A stretch of 64,000 nucleotides of DNA from Serilophus lunatus. Its lineage: Eukaryota > Chordata > Aves > Passeriformes > Eurylaimidae. The position numbers and the translations under genes were made by a program. Shown piece after piece: positions 23,200 to 36,936 of this stretch. The stretch is from assembly GCA_013399895.1 (NCBI GenBank), contig VXBA01004192.1, forward strand, positions 372,001-436,000, read 5' to 3'. The notes beneath the pieces are model-generated. The model made no database searches. It was not told the origin of the DNA and saw only the letters and a program-made list of their open reading frames with translations. Within the stretch, counting starts at the first letter, position 1, and each line of letters starts with the position of its first letter.

Positions 23200-23850
23200 C
23201 ACCAGACTGACTTATTAATTATTCAAATGAGACATTGAATATTTGATCAGAATCTGTAATCCCTTCTTCAGTTAACATATTATTTACTTTTGAAAACTGC
23301 TGATGTACTGTACTTTATCCATTGCACCTGCAAAAATGAATTGGTCCAATTTAGGTGCACAGAATAATATATTGTGCTTTAATGTTTAAGATATTATTCA
23401 TTACTTCCTACTCGTATAAGCCTCCTTACCTTTTTCATATTTTATTAGTGCCCTTTAAAAAGACATAAAAAATCAGTCATGTATTTATTCCATTTTAAAT
23501 TATGCAAATGATGCAAAATGCAATTATAATCTATTCTTTATTAATTATATATGTGCACCCTATGTGTTTTCTATAGATTGCATTTACTCACTAAAAATAA
23601 TTAGGCATTTTAGTCCGCTGCTGATTTCATGACCGGAGCATTATTATTCACTGTTTGTAAAGTGAGAGGAACACTTTTCAAATCAAATTAGCATAATTTA
23701 GCTATTGGGTTTTCATTTAGCATCAGTTTATCCACAGAATATGTAAAATATGCAATATTTTCTTTAGTGCCTTTGTTTTAAATAAGTAAAAGCACCCATT
23801 ATAAATTTTTCAGGCAATGAAAATTTGTATTCTTATGTTGCCTGTGGCTC
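23200..23850. promoter_or_regulatory. candidate conserved noncoding element with POU-type motif cluster
   Basis: About 650 bp of AT-rich but complex, non-repetitive sequence. It holds three ATGCAA-type motifs in 24 bp: a perfect octamer ATGCAAAT at 23502-23509, then copies at 23511 and 23518. It also holds several homeodomain-like TAATTA or TTAATT cores and no interspersed repeat. The texture resembles vertebrate intronic enhancers. Conservation cannot be measured from one sequence. Confidence 0.35.
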
Positions 23851-23877
23851 AGTGTATCAGTGCTCAGTGTATCAAGA
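23848..23877 (+). repeat. two-copy 15-bp tandem repeat
   Basis: GCTCAGTGTATCA occurs at 23848-23860 and again at 23863-23875, a period of 15 bp. Confidence 0.9.
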
Positions 23878-25057
23878 AGTTCTTCTTACAAGTTTCCTGT
23901 AGTACTTTAGTAATTGGCAACAGATGATCATAATTTTCTAGCAGGTCTGACTATTTTTTGTTACAACATACTGATTTGATGGGCCCTAAAGAGTCTGCGT
24001 TCTGGAAGCATTAAGTCTACTGAAAATCTGCCAGGTCACAGTTGAGCAAGCGAGAGGGATGTCAAGCTTCTCTTCTCTCTTGCTGGTTTCCTGCCATTGC
24101 CTCTGTCTCAGTGTGATAACTGCTTCCCAGTTACTCCTCATGCAGGATCTCAGTGATGCCACTGCCTGCACTGTTGTGGGACTGCGCTGTTTTCTAACTG
24201 CCTGGCTCTGTGTCTGTGTTACTAATTAGCAGTTAGGTCACCTTGGGTCCTCAGCAAGTCATCTGAGATGTGTAGAGGACATAGCCTGCCAAACAGCCAT
24301 AAGAAGATGCAGGCATTTTGGTCAGGCAGAGATTAGCAGGGTAACTATGGGGAGAAAAATTGACTTCCAGGCCAAAGCTGATGGGAAGTCTCAAGTACCC
24401 ATGGAAACACAGGAGCCAGGAGGTGAGAGAAGGAGAAGCACTCTGGCTTTGGGGACTTGTAAAATACTGTTAGTGAGAGTCAGTATTTCAGAAATTACAT
24501 GATGGCATCATCAACCATGTAAAATTATTGGAGTTACTGGCTTTGCAACTCAGCTCAAGACTGATGGAAATTCATAATATTGACTCCTTCACAAGATAGC
24601 AACAGCAGATCGGAATCGCTTCATGTAAATACACATACAAGAGCTGAAAGTTTTAGGTTTACAGCACAATTTGGAGGACAGTGCAGTGAAGACCTTAAGC
24701 ATGTGTTTAAGTCCAGTTGATTTTAAAGAGTTGTAAGAGATTTTTTTGAATTTACTTTTAGTATACATTCTTTTTTGTTTTACATTTCACTAGTCCCATA
24801 AATGGAAGCAACACCAGGTACATCAGATACATAATAGTGTAAATGTTCGTGTAGTGGTGATGAAGCTTGAATATCTGTCCACAAAACTGGTACAATTTCT
24901 TCCCCTTAAGATCTTAAAAAGATTCAGGACTGACAGTGCTTTGCTTTGGTCTGTGGGAAAAAAAAAAGATGGCATATGTTTCTGTAAGGTCAAAAGCAGC
25001 CAAGCTTAGTTATTACTGATCTGTCATTAAGGTGCTTGCCTGTGCAATAATAACAGA

Positions 25058-25094
25058 ATATATATATATGTATATTATATATATATAATATATA
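25058..25094. repeat. AT dinucleotide repeat with near-palindrome
   Basis: This is an alternating AT run interrupted by GTATATT and ATAATAT. Its two halves are nearly reverse complements, so it can form a hairpin or cruciform. It is probably length-variable. Confidence 0.9.
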
Positions 25095-28000
25095 ACAGAA
25101 AAGAAGCTCTCATATCTAAAGGAGAGAGGTCTGAGTCCCTAAAAGTCAGGCTATCTCTGTTGTTACACTGCATACCAAAGGGAATAAAAAGAAGTGAGGA
25201 CCTTGATGCACAGGCTTGGTTGTTCCAAAGCAGACAGCTGTGGCTGCCTTCAGCTAACAAAGGGAGCCTGCAATAAAGGGAGAATAAGCTCTTTTTAGTG
25301 AAATTGTAGGGTTTTGTCCTATGCATGCAGTGACAGGTTTCCCTTCTGAATAGAATGCCTCCTACTGCTTGCTCTAGGATGGTGGAAGCTTCCATGCAGT
25401 GCAGTATTGCTTCCTGAAGTAAACATAAAGTTTTAGTTTGTGATTAGTCTGGGAGAAGACAACAGGAGTGCTCTGCTTTTGATGCTTAAATATTGGACTG
25501 TGTTACAGAGGCTGGAGTTGTGATGTGAGGTAATACTACCATTCAGATTGCTTCACATGAGCAACATTTGTGTTTTTCCTTACCAAGAATGATGGACAAA
25601 CAACAAACTTCCAGTATGACATAATAAATGTTAGAAAGGTAGGTCAGATCCTGTATCCTGTACTCAGGAAAGAACAGTAAAAGCAGCCACCTCCAACCAC
25701 ATATTAATAGCTAGGAAAGAACAGAGGAGACTTAAATGGATGGGGAAAAGCTTGTAGTATAAAGCCCTTTTTAGATTTTTCATATCCTTCCAAGATCTTC
25801 TGAACCTAAGCTTGACTGTAAACTTGAGACACATGCTTTTTATTCTTGAGAAAGAATGCATGCAACAGTTCTTCAGCCTTTTATGATCCCAGTATTGCTC
25901 TTCCATGTGGTGTCAACCATTAGTCATTGCCAGAACACTCTAGTGTATTGTTAGCTTGAAGAGTATTTTAGAACATTGTCCACTGCAGTGGGCTGTTGGT
26001 ATCTGCTGAGCTTTTGTTCACTCAGCCTTAATTTTTATCTGTGACTGCTTCTGTTTGTCATTGGTGTCTTGGTCAAGCAGAACAAAAAAACCTACAGTAA
26101 AACTCTGCATTTTCAGCTTGTAGTTTTGCTCATTGAGCCCCTTCATACTCTAGCTTTTATTCTCTGTGTAACACTGCTGTACACGGCTTCTCTAAGGTTA
26201 TCATAATAAACTATGTGAAGGTAATATGAGTAAGGAAATCCTCAAATGACAAGCCACTTTACCAGCACCAGTACCAAGTCTCTACCTTCTTTCCAGGATA
26301 GTTAAATATCACTCATTCCTATCTGCTATAATAGCCTCTTAGGAAATTCTGAGCTGTGCCAGAGATCAGTGTTACTTCTGCAATGCTAACACCAATTATT
26401 CATTATTCCTTATATTATAAGGAATTGGGAGCACCCAACAAAGCTTTTAAGCAGCAGGTTCAAAGTGAACAAAAGGAAATATTTTTCACACAGCACATAA
26501 TTATATCATGGACCTCATTGCCTCAAGATGCTGTGAAGCCAAAATTATAAATGGGTTAAAAAATGGGCAAGACAAATTCATTATTAAACACAATGGCTGT
26601 GTGCAGTCACTAACTGAGGAAGAGATTGCTCAGGAAAGCCATTGACTGCTAGAAGCTAAAAGGGTATGCTGGGGAAAGATTCACTCTCTATTTGCTCTAT
26701 TCTTCACGCTTTTTTTGTAAACATCTGCTACTAGTTCTGTTGTAGAAAAACTAGTCGGTTGTGCAGACCTCTGGTTTGACTCGGTATGTCTGTTAGCACA
26801 CATTAAAAGGAAGAAAATAAATCAATGCTCCTCTATATACAAAGCAAACAATGTGATGTGAAATGGTAATTATTTTTTCCCCCTCCCATACTGGTAGTGA
26901 ATTTTATAGCACTAACATCACTTCAGAACACAAATTTCTCTTTGAGACAGTTCTCACTGTTTCTTGTTTTTCTGCTTTAGTAGCTGTTTTCCTGGCCCAC
27001 TGTCTTGCTGTTGGACTGCAGGACTGCTGTGGACTGGGGCTGCAGGGTGATGATGCTGTAAAGGGAAAGAGAAAAAAAAGAAATCCAGTTGCAAAATATT
27101 TTTACTTAAACTGTGTGTAGTTGCTATGCTAAAGACTAATCCTTTCGTCCTCATTCTGTGTGGTGCTTTATTCTACAAAGAACCTTGTTTCCAGTAATTA
27201 GACCCCTTCAAAAGAGTTGTTTTATTTACAGTACATTGAGGTAGTGAAATTAAACTCCTAGTATGGGCAGTAAACCACTTCTTGTATTTTGGAGAGCAAA
27301 AGAGGTACGTTTATATGAATTTTGAAGTTAAAAGGGTTGAACTTCCAAACCACACCAAAGCATTTGCTTTGGTTTTGCACTGGGAAAACATTTCAAATCT
27401 AAGGAAGCAAATCTAAGGAAATTCTGTAGCTTCCTAGTAAATTTAGACACATTTCAGCTTTATCACTGACTTTTTAATTGTCTCTTCTTTTACAACATCA
27501 CCAACTCGAATTTTGCAATTTGTTAGTTACATTGTGAATCAAGTCTATGGAGCCGACAGTAGCTAAAAACAAAACATTTGAATCCAAGGAAAATCACATA
27601 AATTGCTCGTGCTTTTTGTATGTTTAATTGTAGATTTGGTTTGAGATTGACATATTTTATGTCCAATTGTCAAGTTTTTGCGCAGAAGTTGTATTTATTT
27701 TACTGATATTTACAAAGCACAGGTATCTCTGGCACACAGAGAAAGCTAAAAAAGCCATGCTATCTGCAGCATTTAGGGCTTCTCTAAAGTTTAACTCTTT
27801 TGTGGATTACTTTTTATTTCTTGTTACTGAGACTCTGTGTTTATTGTTTTTTGGTGACATTTGTAAAAACACTATAATTGTGGCATCAGTCAATATTTAA
27901 ACACTGCTGAGGTAGAAGGACAGCCTAGTTAGGAAACAAATGTCTTTCCTTTTGACATAACTAAGAGCATGTTTTATTTTAGCTAAAGTATACTACAGTG

Positions 28001-29651
28001 GAATTGCCTTAAATATCTTACAGGGGATCAGATTGAATCTTTGAAAATAGTCTTTTTCCAAGGGCCAAGAACCTAATGAAGCTACTAAACTTCTGTCTCG
28101 CTGCACGCTGACACAGAGGTCTGCTTGTGTTTTATCAGTATTTACACCCTCTGATAGCAGAAACCTGCACTGCCCCAGGTACATAAGGAGAAAACATTCA
28201 TATTCCCCTAGCTATTACAGGAGTATTTAAAGCACAGAGCAGTGATTCTGCCTTGAGTGTAGGCAAACACCATATAAGGTATGATACAGGTTTTTTGTTT
28301 TCCTACCCATTCCATCCCAAATCTACCTTGCATCTCATATCCAGGTTCTGCCATTGCCACCTTCTTTTCCTGAGCACAGCAGGCAGGTCAGTGGATGGGA
28401 GTCCTCCTCCCTAACACCAGGAAGAGTGAGGAGCAAGAAGGGGACTACATTCCTGCTTTACTCCTTTTAGCCATCAGCACTCTTTCCCCCAGAGAAACAG
28501 TGGGAAGCCAGGAAAAGTTGTGGAAACAGCTGTGGGAAGGAGTTATACTATGATAGTAATCCTGTGTTTCTGGGATTGAGGAAGGAAAGGGTCGTGTTCT
28601 TATGTGTTCTATTTCCTCCAATTTTTGGTTAGCAAGTGCCAGAATCCCTAGAAACCCGACTAGTTTGGAAAGGTAATAGTAACATGGATTTTTTTATGTC
28701 ATATTTGAATAGTGCTACCCATGAGACTGTTTCAGTGTGGAGGAGGAGTGTCTTGGAGTGCTCAAGCTTAGTAGTACAATAATATTTTTTAAAAAAGGTT
28801 ATTTTCCTCTCTATGAAGAAGAAGGAAAAAATACACTACAGAAAGTAATATTTTGAATGTCACTAATGCACACCTCATTTTAAAAAGCTGAAATGCGTGT
28901 GCATAAAGCAGTGAAGTGCTCCATTCACCGTACAGTTCTTCCCACACCTGGAAGAATTTTAGAATCTTCTGCTGAAAAACAGAAAAATTATCTTGGTTTA
29001 TGCAAGTATTCAAGATTTATCTGGTATCATAACAAGTATTTTTACTTTTAACAGATATGACAAATTTAGTTGCAGATTTTACGACTACAGTCAAGTTACA
29101 GAGAACAATAACTTCCAAATTCAGCTACCTAATCTGAAAAAAGTTATTTTTTTAGGGTAGTGTCTCAGATATACTTCTAAATATATACTTTGGAACTAAG
29201 ATTCAGTTTACAGAGGTTTCTCCTGGAAACTTAATCGTTGTTAGCAATCGACATTTTGTGAGCATTTGTGGACATTTTTCATGAGTGGTCCATAGACTAA
29301 GGAATTATATCTGTGTATTATATCAAAGAATGGGAAGAGAGGTGTGGCTAATGATATTTTATTGTACTGTAAGTGTGGGCAAAAAACAGAGTTTAAGGTT
29401 TCACTGAGCCTGAATCAGTTTTATGGCCTTTTAATATTTTACCACTTTTTACCAAGTTGACTAATTTTACTATCCCAGTGTCCCAGGATCCTATTTTATT
29501 TTGAAAGTCACATCTTTGCATATAACTTAGGTAATTCCAGGACATTTTTAGTTTTGAGGCAATTTTAAGGAATACTATGTACTATGTACCTTGTCTATCA
29601 AATCACTAGTATCAGAAAGTTATTCTAAATATTGAGCTGACAGATAGAACT

Positions 29652-29681
29652 GTAGTACCACAATCCGTAGTACCACAATCT
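29652..29681 (+). repeat. two-copy 15-bp tandem repeat
   Basis: GTAGTACCACAATC is repeated at 29652 and 29667 with one final-base difference. Confidence 0.9.
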
Positions 29682-29719
29682 GCATTCAAAGGATTCCTGT
29701 ATCCAGCATTCTTTTTCTT

Positions 29720-30064
29720 CAGCTGAGGGAGCTGAGGTTGTTTAGCCTGGAGAAAAGGAGGCTGATATTATTGCTCCCTACAGCTACCTGAAAGGAGGTT
29801 GTAGCAAGGTGGGAGTTGTCCTCCTCTCCCATGTTAAAAGCAACAGAACAAGAGGAAACAGCTTCAAGTTGCACCAGGGGAGGTTTAGATAGATATTAGG
29901 AAAAATTTCTTCACTGAAAGGATTTTCTAGCATTGGAATAGGCTGCCCAGGGAAGAGATGAAGTCTCTGTCCCTGGAGATATCTAAAAGTGTAGACATGA
30001 CACTTCGGGACATGTTTCGTTGGTGGACTTGGCAGTGTTGGGTTAATGGTTGGACTCGATCTTC
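29720..30064 (+). mobile_element. CR1 LINE 3' region (plus strand), missing its end
   Basis: The stretch holds GCTGAGGGAGCTGAGGTTGT, then TTTAGCCTGGAGAAAAGGAG, then GGCTGCCCAGGGAAGAG, and near its end GGTTGGACTCGAT. These match, in order, the 3' part of avian CR1. The copy is 5' truncated, as is usual. The terminal octamer repeats are absent, so its 3' end has decayed or been deleted. Short open frames on both strands across it are remnants or noise. Confidence 0.9.
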
Positions 30065-32475
30065 CACTATTGTTTAAATGGGTGTTTCTCAAAGTCAGAA
30101 CTTCCACCAAATGTCAGGACTGGAACATTGCATTGCCAAGCCACTCTTGTCCATCCAGCTCAATTTGGTGCATAGAGTTTAATAATACTTTAAATAAGAA
30201 ATCTAATAAATATGGACTTCACTGGATTATTTAAACAACTAGTAATTGGCTTAATGAGAGGCAGATGCCTGGAATCTTTGTATTGTCTTGTAAGGGAAAT
30301 ATTTATATAGAGACTCAAATTTTTAAAAGTTTTGTTTTATAGAGAGATGCAGAGAATAAAGGCATCTGCTGCTATTCAACAGAGCTTTTATATTGTTGGC
30401 TTGCCTCAATTAATCTAGCTTGAGTGCATTGTTCTAATGAAAGGAAATGTAGAATAAAAATATAGAGCTGCAGTGTACATAAATCTTGAAATGTCCACAG
30501 AAGCTGATAAATTGCTTTATTTTGCTCAGTTTATCCAAAAGAGAAAATGAAGAAACAGATTGCAAAAAACAAAATTGTACATCAAGTCATTAAACCTCAG
30601 TCTTCATTACTGAAGAATTGTTTTGATACTCAGCAAGATCAGAATCTAGACAAAAGAGTAGCTAGGTGACATGTTCACAAAAAATATCCACAGAATAATG
30701 TCATGGGTATGATCTAAGTGCAGAACTATGATTGCTCCTTTTCTGTTCTTAAAGCTGTGAATATAAACAATATTTTGCACTGTTTTTTCCATTGTGACTA
30801 ACCCTTTATTTTTTTGTAAAGTTTCTTATTTCATAATCCACTTGTGTTAGCATAGACTTAGTAACTTTTCAGTTAGCCAACTTACTCCATAAACAACTCA
30901 CCTTCATGTCTTCACCATATTGCCTTTTAGAAAAAAGACTGTCCTGTCAAACAAAACCACTTTTCTTCAGTTTTTTTTGCCAGTGTGTTTTCTTTGAGTA
31001 TTGCATTTGGGCCCATATTTTACTAAACTGTGCTGTTACTTGTACATAGCAGTTGTAAACCACCACCAAACTAGAGCAGAAGATAATCCATTTGCACATC
31101 TGCTCAGTAAGTAACTGATGACAATCAAATTACCATCTCCATCATTATTGCTGGAGATTTGTTTTTGCTGTTAGTGTTAGTGCTTACTTCACTTGCAGAG
31201 TATGTTCTCTGAATGTAACTGTGTGACCGATATAAGAAGGAAAAAGAGACATTTGCACTGGCACATTCAGAGATCTCCATTGTATTGCACAACATCAGTC
31301 CAAGTTCAGAAGACTTCTCAAAGATTTTTGGAAGTTTTGTTCTCAGGCATCAAGAATATACTAGGTGATTACATGGAAAGAGAGCTGGACAATAGAAATA
31401 TCCACCAATAAACTTCCTGTGGATACATGCCTTGGTGAAACTGTTGCTTGTGTATTGTATTTTTCTGTTGAGAAAATATTAGTACTACATATCCGATGTT
31501 AGATTAGTCATGTAGAAGTGGTCTCCAGCTGACAGCATTTAGGGACAGCAACCCCTTTTGCTTCTCTCTCATTGTTAACTTCCACAGAATACTTCCTGTA
31601 CACATTACCTGTTAGCTGAGCCTGGTTCATTTGAGTATTCTTGATTCCATGCATTATATATTTGAATAAACTGTCTGATTTTAAGCCTGGTTGATAAATG
31701 GCTGCAGCGATGCCTCTCATGGAATGAGAAAGTGCTGTATATACGTTTCAAACCTCAAAATAAAGCAATTCAGGTTGGTAAACTGCTGCTTTTCATTAAT
31801 GTGCCTAAGCAGACACTTTTTGTTCTAACAAGTAGTCTCGGAGCTCTATTGTAGTGCTGCTGTCTGCCAGTATACAGTGAGCAAACTAAAAATAATTAGG
31901 TTAACAATTGACAGCAATACTTGTCATCATTGTCAATCCCATTACTACCTCTTCTATTTTTATGCTGATTATCTTTCTAAGCACTTAAATACTCTGTATT
32001 ATTCCTTCAGTGGTTTCTCAGAGAGATGGGAAATTGTCTAGGACCAACTCCATTTTTTTCAAAGTTTTTACTCACCCACTCCTTTCCATTAAGTGTGCAC
32101 TTGTCCAAAGGGAAGACGATTGACAGGAAGCAATTATAGAGTGAGAACCTGCAGAAGGATATCTGGGAAAAGGAGACATAGCTGTAAAAATTGGAGCCAG
32201 GTGTTTTGAGTAGTGAAGTAATGGGAGCTTCTGTTGCTGTGGATGTACTCGGTGACTCTGCTGTGACTGCTCTCCCCCAAGCAGAGCAGTGTAGTAAATG
32301 ATAGGGCTCAAAGGCTGGATGCCAGCCAGGAAAAGTGGTAAGTATACATGTAGCTTTAGATAGGAGATCTTTTTCTTTAGAGCAAGGAAAATGCTGGGCT
32401 AAAAATGAAGCCCAAAGGAATAACAAATTGACTTAGTACCATGATCTAGATGGTCTAGATAATGGGAAGGTGTTG

Positions 32476-32564
32476 GATTATAGGTTGGTAATAGATTAGG
32501 TAATAGGTTGGACTTGGTGATCTCTGTGGTCTTTTCCAACCTTGTTAATTCTGTTATTCTGTGT
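32476..32564 (+). mobile_element. CR1 LINE 3' end fragment (plus strand)
   Basis: AATAGGTTGGACTTGGTGAT, CTTTTCCAACCTTGTTAATT and a terminal CTGTTATTCTGTG match the CR1 3' end in sense orientation. The subfamily appears to be the same as the antisense copy near 46793. The upstream part shows a local expansion of ATAGGTTGGTAATAG-like units. Confidence 0.85.
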
Positions 32565-33772
32565 GACTTTATATATGCTTACAAATAGTGTATTTACAAA
32601 CAAGCAAAGCAAACATCAGAGCACCAAAGTTTCCTGTATAGATCAAAAACTTTAATGAACCAGCACAATGAAGTGCTATCCTTTTTTTTCAAAGGACACT
32701 GCAAATAGACACTTATCTATTTCAGCATACACTACTGCTCTTACTTCTATTGAAAAGTACTCTGTTATCCACTGGGAAAAACAACAGTGTGCAAAATATT
32801 TGTGTTCCATCTGGTGCATGCTACTGTACTCTGGCTTTCATCTTGTAGTTGAATGTGGTGTCAGTGTGGCTCTGTAGCAGAATTAAAATCTTATTATGTG
32901 AGCTTTGTTTCTTATCTTCTCTTCAAAATACATTAACTAGAGCAGCCTAGATACACTCATGGAAACCCTTGAGGCTCACTTAGTTAGGCAAATCTGAGGG
33001 GGTGCTTTATCACTTCTGAAAGGTTAGATCAGCTGTGTGTACACTACAACTTGGATGAAGATAGGGGAGGAGTTTGTTCACTTTTCAAATTCAACATTTG
33101 TTTGCTTTTGTTTTGTTTTTCAACATGCTGTTTTCTGTTGCTTCAGGGAATTTTATTACATTCGAGGTTTTTCCAAATTGTGTGTTTCTAAATTACAAAC
33201 AGCTTGTCTCGTCAAGAGATTTGAAGATGTTATCAGGTTTTTTGTGCTAGGGTTAGCTGATAATTTAGTCAGGCAGTTCTTGTGAATTCTGAGCTCAGAG
33301 TGCTCTCAATTACAATCATATATTCAGGCAAAATCATACAAAAATACTACTGGATTAGCTAGAAATATGTCACAGATCACCTTTCTTACCAGTCTATGTG
33401 TCCACCATTTTAATGTTGATCACCTTCTATTAGAAATAATCTTCAGAAGGCAGATGTGCATAGGTATTAAATAAATAGTACTTCTTCAGATAATATACTT
33501 GCTCAAAGAATAATGTCACAGGCTTACAGCATTAGTCAAGTCATGGAAAGTCAGTATTTTGCCACTTGTATTTCCTACTTACTTCTCAGAGCTTCTTGGA
33601 ATCCTTAAGCCTTGTTTTGTGCGTTACACAGCATGTGTAGGCAATGAGTGAAGTGGCTCTCATCTATCACTGTGTAAAACATGAGTAAAGAGAAAATTTT
33701 AGTGACTATAACACAAAGCTTACCACTTCAGTTAAATGCAGACTATATCTTCTGATGACTAAATTTTTTAAT

Positions 33773-33857
33773 ATTTTCTTTTTTCTTCTCTCTCTTTCTA
33801 ACTCTCTGAATTTTTCATTTTAATTTCTTTTTTTCCTTTCTTCCTTTTGTTTTCTTG
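33773..33857 (+). repeat. pyrimidine-rich low-complexity stretch
   Basis: About 85 bp dominated by T and C (TTTCTTTTTTCTTCTCTCTC and similar). It ends in AT-rich sequence and no exon follows. Confidence 0.8.
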
Positions 33858-35154
33858 TTATATTTTAAATCAATTGCAAATTCCTGTCTTTACTGTGGAA
33901 AGAACAAATCTGTAGTTCTTGCTTACTTTTTTCCACAGCACATTGTAACTTTATGCTCTAGTTTAATAACATTTCGTTAGCTCTTTGAAACCATTCCCTA
34001 GGGCAAGTTTTTATTATTTGCAAAGTAAATCAAATATCAAAGTGCTAATCTTTAGGAGGAAAAATGGGCTGGACTCAGAAAAAAAAAACATTTAAATCTT
34101 CTATTAGTTTTTTGAATTAAAATTTAAAGTGCACAAAAAGATTTGAAATAATATTCTCAAAGCTCTAAAGTACCTAAAAACAGTTTTTAGAATTCATCTG
34201 TCTGCTAACATTCAGAGTTCAACAGAGAAAATCTAGCAATGATATACTTCTGAGTTCTAAGTAGTATTGTGGAATGAATGTTTTACTTGGCAGAAAGGGA
34301 CTTGAAAAAGACTTTCTTGAATACAACTTGGAAACAAAATCCAAGAAGAGACAAATCCATAGTTTTCCAAATTCTAATAGAGTAGCAATGCACAGGCATA
34401 TGGACAGGCATATATAAATGTGAATAACTCCAAACAGAGGGAAAGGAAATGAGAAGCAGAGTTGCCAAGGAGGAAAGAGGAGGAAACTTCTGCTTGGGTA
34501 AAACAGGGTGCAATTTCCTTTCTTTTGCAAAACTTATGCAACAGGTTGTCTCATGGATTCTTAGCAAGTAGTACAGATCCATGATGCAAAACTTCATAGC
34601 CTTTGGCAACCTTAACAGCAATATTGCAACTTTGTCAGCCTGGAAGTTCCAGGGGTCTGTCATTGTGGCTACTTGTGGAACAACTGCAAGGAAAAAGCAG
34701 CACAAGTTACACAGTGACACTGGAAAAAGAATTTGCACTGATAATTTGGCAGCCAATAGCTACTTTGGATAATGTATCCTCTAATAGAGGAAAGTGAGGT
34801 AAGTTTTCAAAGGTGGGGGCAAAAGAGTTGCATCATCACCCTCATAATAATTACAGTAACATTAACAGTAACAACAATAGTACTAGTAAATGGTTGCAAT
34901 GGTACTTTGAATATCTGCATTAGTTCAGAGTTGGTATCTCTCGCTTCACACAATATCTTAAGATACCTCCCCCCTTTGACCTCATACAAACCATGTCATA
35001 GTGATCAGACTGAACATTTTTCTTCCATTCAAATCATTTGAGATATTTACATGTTACTCTTCCAGTGATGGTATAAAAAAATAAATTTAGAATTTATCTT
35101 ACTTACACATTCAGTGTACTGTATGTAACCTTAAGTCCTACCCCTTTTGTGTAA

Positions 35155-35342
35155 ATCATAGAATGGTTTGGTTTGGAAGAGTCTTTAAACATCATCTAGT
35201 TCCACCCCTCCTGCCGTGGGCAAGGACACCTTTTACTAGTAGCGCGGAGCCCCATCCAATCTGGCCTTGAGTACTTCAAGGGATGGGGCATCCACAATTT
35301 CTCTGTTCAGTGCCTCACCATCCTTGTAATGAAGAAATACCT
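35155..35342 (-). mobile_element. CR1 LINE 3' fragment (minus strand)
   Basis: It begins with ATCATAGAATGGTTTGGTTT. Then come CATCTAGTTCCACCCCTCCT, GCCGTGGGCAAGGACACC and GATGGGGCATCCACAATTTC. This is the reverse complement of the avian CR1 3' region in proper order. It is about 190 bp and moderately diverged. Confidence 0.92.
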
Positions 35343-36691
35343 GTGTCTTGTTAAGAAGGAATTCTCATTAAGAAATAAACAACTGCACCATTTTTTACTC
35401 ATGTGTGTACAATTAAGATGTGTAATTACATCCTTTGGAACGACATAGGGAGGAAGCAAGGAGATGGCAGAGTACTGAATAATGAAGCAGATAATTTTGT
35501 CCACAGAAAGATGCATAGTGGCTGCACAGTGATCAGTATCTTTCTGTAGTTCCCCAAAAGAAGTTTCCTGTCAAAGGAGAGAACTAGTTAGTATTCAGAG
35601 TAGCCTGTGTTCATTTATTTCACGTTTACAGACACTAAAGTCATGACTGTTGCCGAAGTTCACTTGTGGCAACATACAAGATACTATAGTTATGAACAAA
35701 ACTTTCACTTACACACTGTGTGAAAAAAAGAAGTCAGGAAGGAATGGGGAGTTAAGAAGATCCCACATGCTGCACATGAAAAGTATTCATTACATCCTCC
35801 AAAAGCAGGAAATTTATTTTCATAAGAAGAAATAATCACAGCTTGAGACCAACTTTATTTTCTTTTACACAAAAGTTAAAAACAATATATCCTGCGCATT
35901 AGTTACAGTGTAAGTGTGCATATTGTACCCAGAGGGTCTTATCTATAAAAAAAGGATCATATAATCCTATCAACATACTATATTTTTCTGCTGGAGATAA
36001 ATCAGTAAGATTAATGAGGTTAAGTTACTGCTGTCTAGTATGCCAGGGAATAAATTTCTAAATTAGAATTTTAATTGTATGTTCTATTGCAGTCCTCTTA
36101 ACTAATTCACATTTCACTGTATTTCTAAAATCTTTCCTTATATGGAAGTCTTAAAGAATTTTAGAGGAATGAAAGTAATGGAGTTTTTAAAACTTAAGTA
36201 AAATGGAAATGGCTGTGAAAGCCTATCAAAACTAGGTTATCTATCAAATTTTTAGACCACCCTGCAAAATCTATAAAGATTTCTATTTCTGCTGTTGAAT
36301 ATTTCAGGTGAACTTCAGGTGTTATCATCAATGTTAGATACCAAGATAAGAAATTACATCAACAGATCTTATAAATATGTTACATTAAAAATATGTAGAA
36401 AGTAATTATTTGTTAGCATTTTGTGACACTCTTTTTTGCAGTGTTGTCATGGTTTAAGACCAGATGATACTTGGTGATTAGAATCTAAGTGTACTAAGCT
36501 ACCAAAATATTTCAATCACCAATACATGAAATTTTTAAATTGCACAGCTTTCCCATTCCATAGGAGAGAAGACGCATTCCGGGAAAGAAGTCGTGTGAGT
36601 CTGTGTGGTGCTTCCTGCCATGCAGTGTGTTCTCTTAGTGTCTCTCAGGGAGCATCATCCTCTGGCTTCTTTCCCCAAGCAACCGTACACA

Positions 36692-36720
36692 CAGATACAG
36701 TCAGATACAGTCAGATACAG
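36692..36720 (+). repeat. 10-bp tandem repeat, three copies
   Basis: CAGATACAGT-type units occur three times in a row, the last one partial. Confidence 0.9.
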
Positions 36721-36780
36721 GGCTGGGTAGTAGCAAAATACCTAATTCTTTATTATCTTGCTCAAATGCACTTGATGCAT

Positions 36781-36936
36781 AAAAACTAGCCTTCACTATG
36801 GCTGGTACTCACAACCGACTATTCCCAAAGGTGTGCAACACCTTCACAACTGGTGCCTAAAAACCACCCTTCACCGTGTCTCTCACTCACAACCTGCTAT
36901 TCCCAAAGGTGTGCAGCATTTTCGCAGTGACTGACA
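36781..36936 (+). repeat. two-copy 78-bp tandem duplication
   Basis: Copy 1 at 36781-36858 and copy 2 at 36859-36936 align without gaps. The shared block ATTCCCAAAGGTGTGCA lies at 36821 and 36899, exactly 78 bp apart. The copies are clearly diverged elsewhere, so the duplication is not recent. Confidence 0.9.

Noticed and set aside
24228..24270. Possible MIR core (GTCACCTTGGG and AGCAAGTCATCTGAG)
   Set aside because: Too short and too diverged to support; spacing does not fit the MIR consensus well.
32007..32426. Minus-strand 139-codon frame
   Set aside because: No recognised domain, overlaps another random frame, and no exon-like boundaries.
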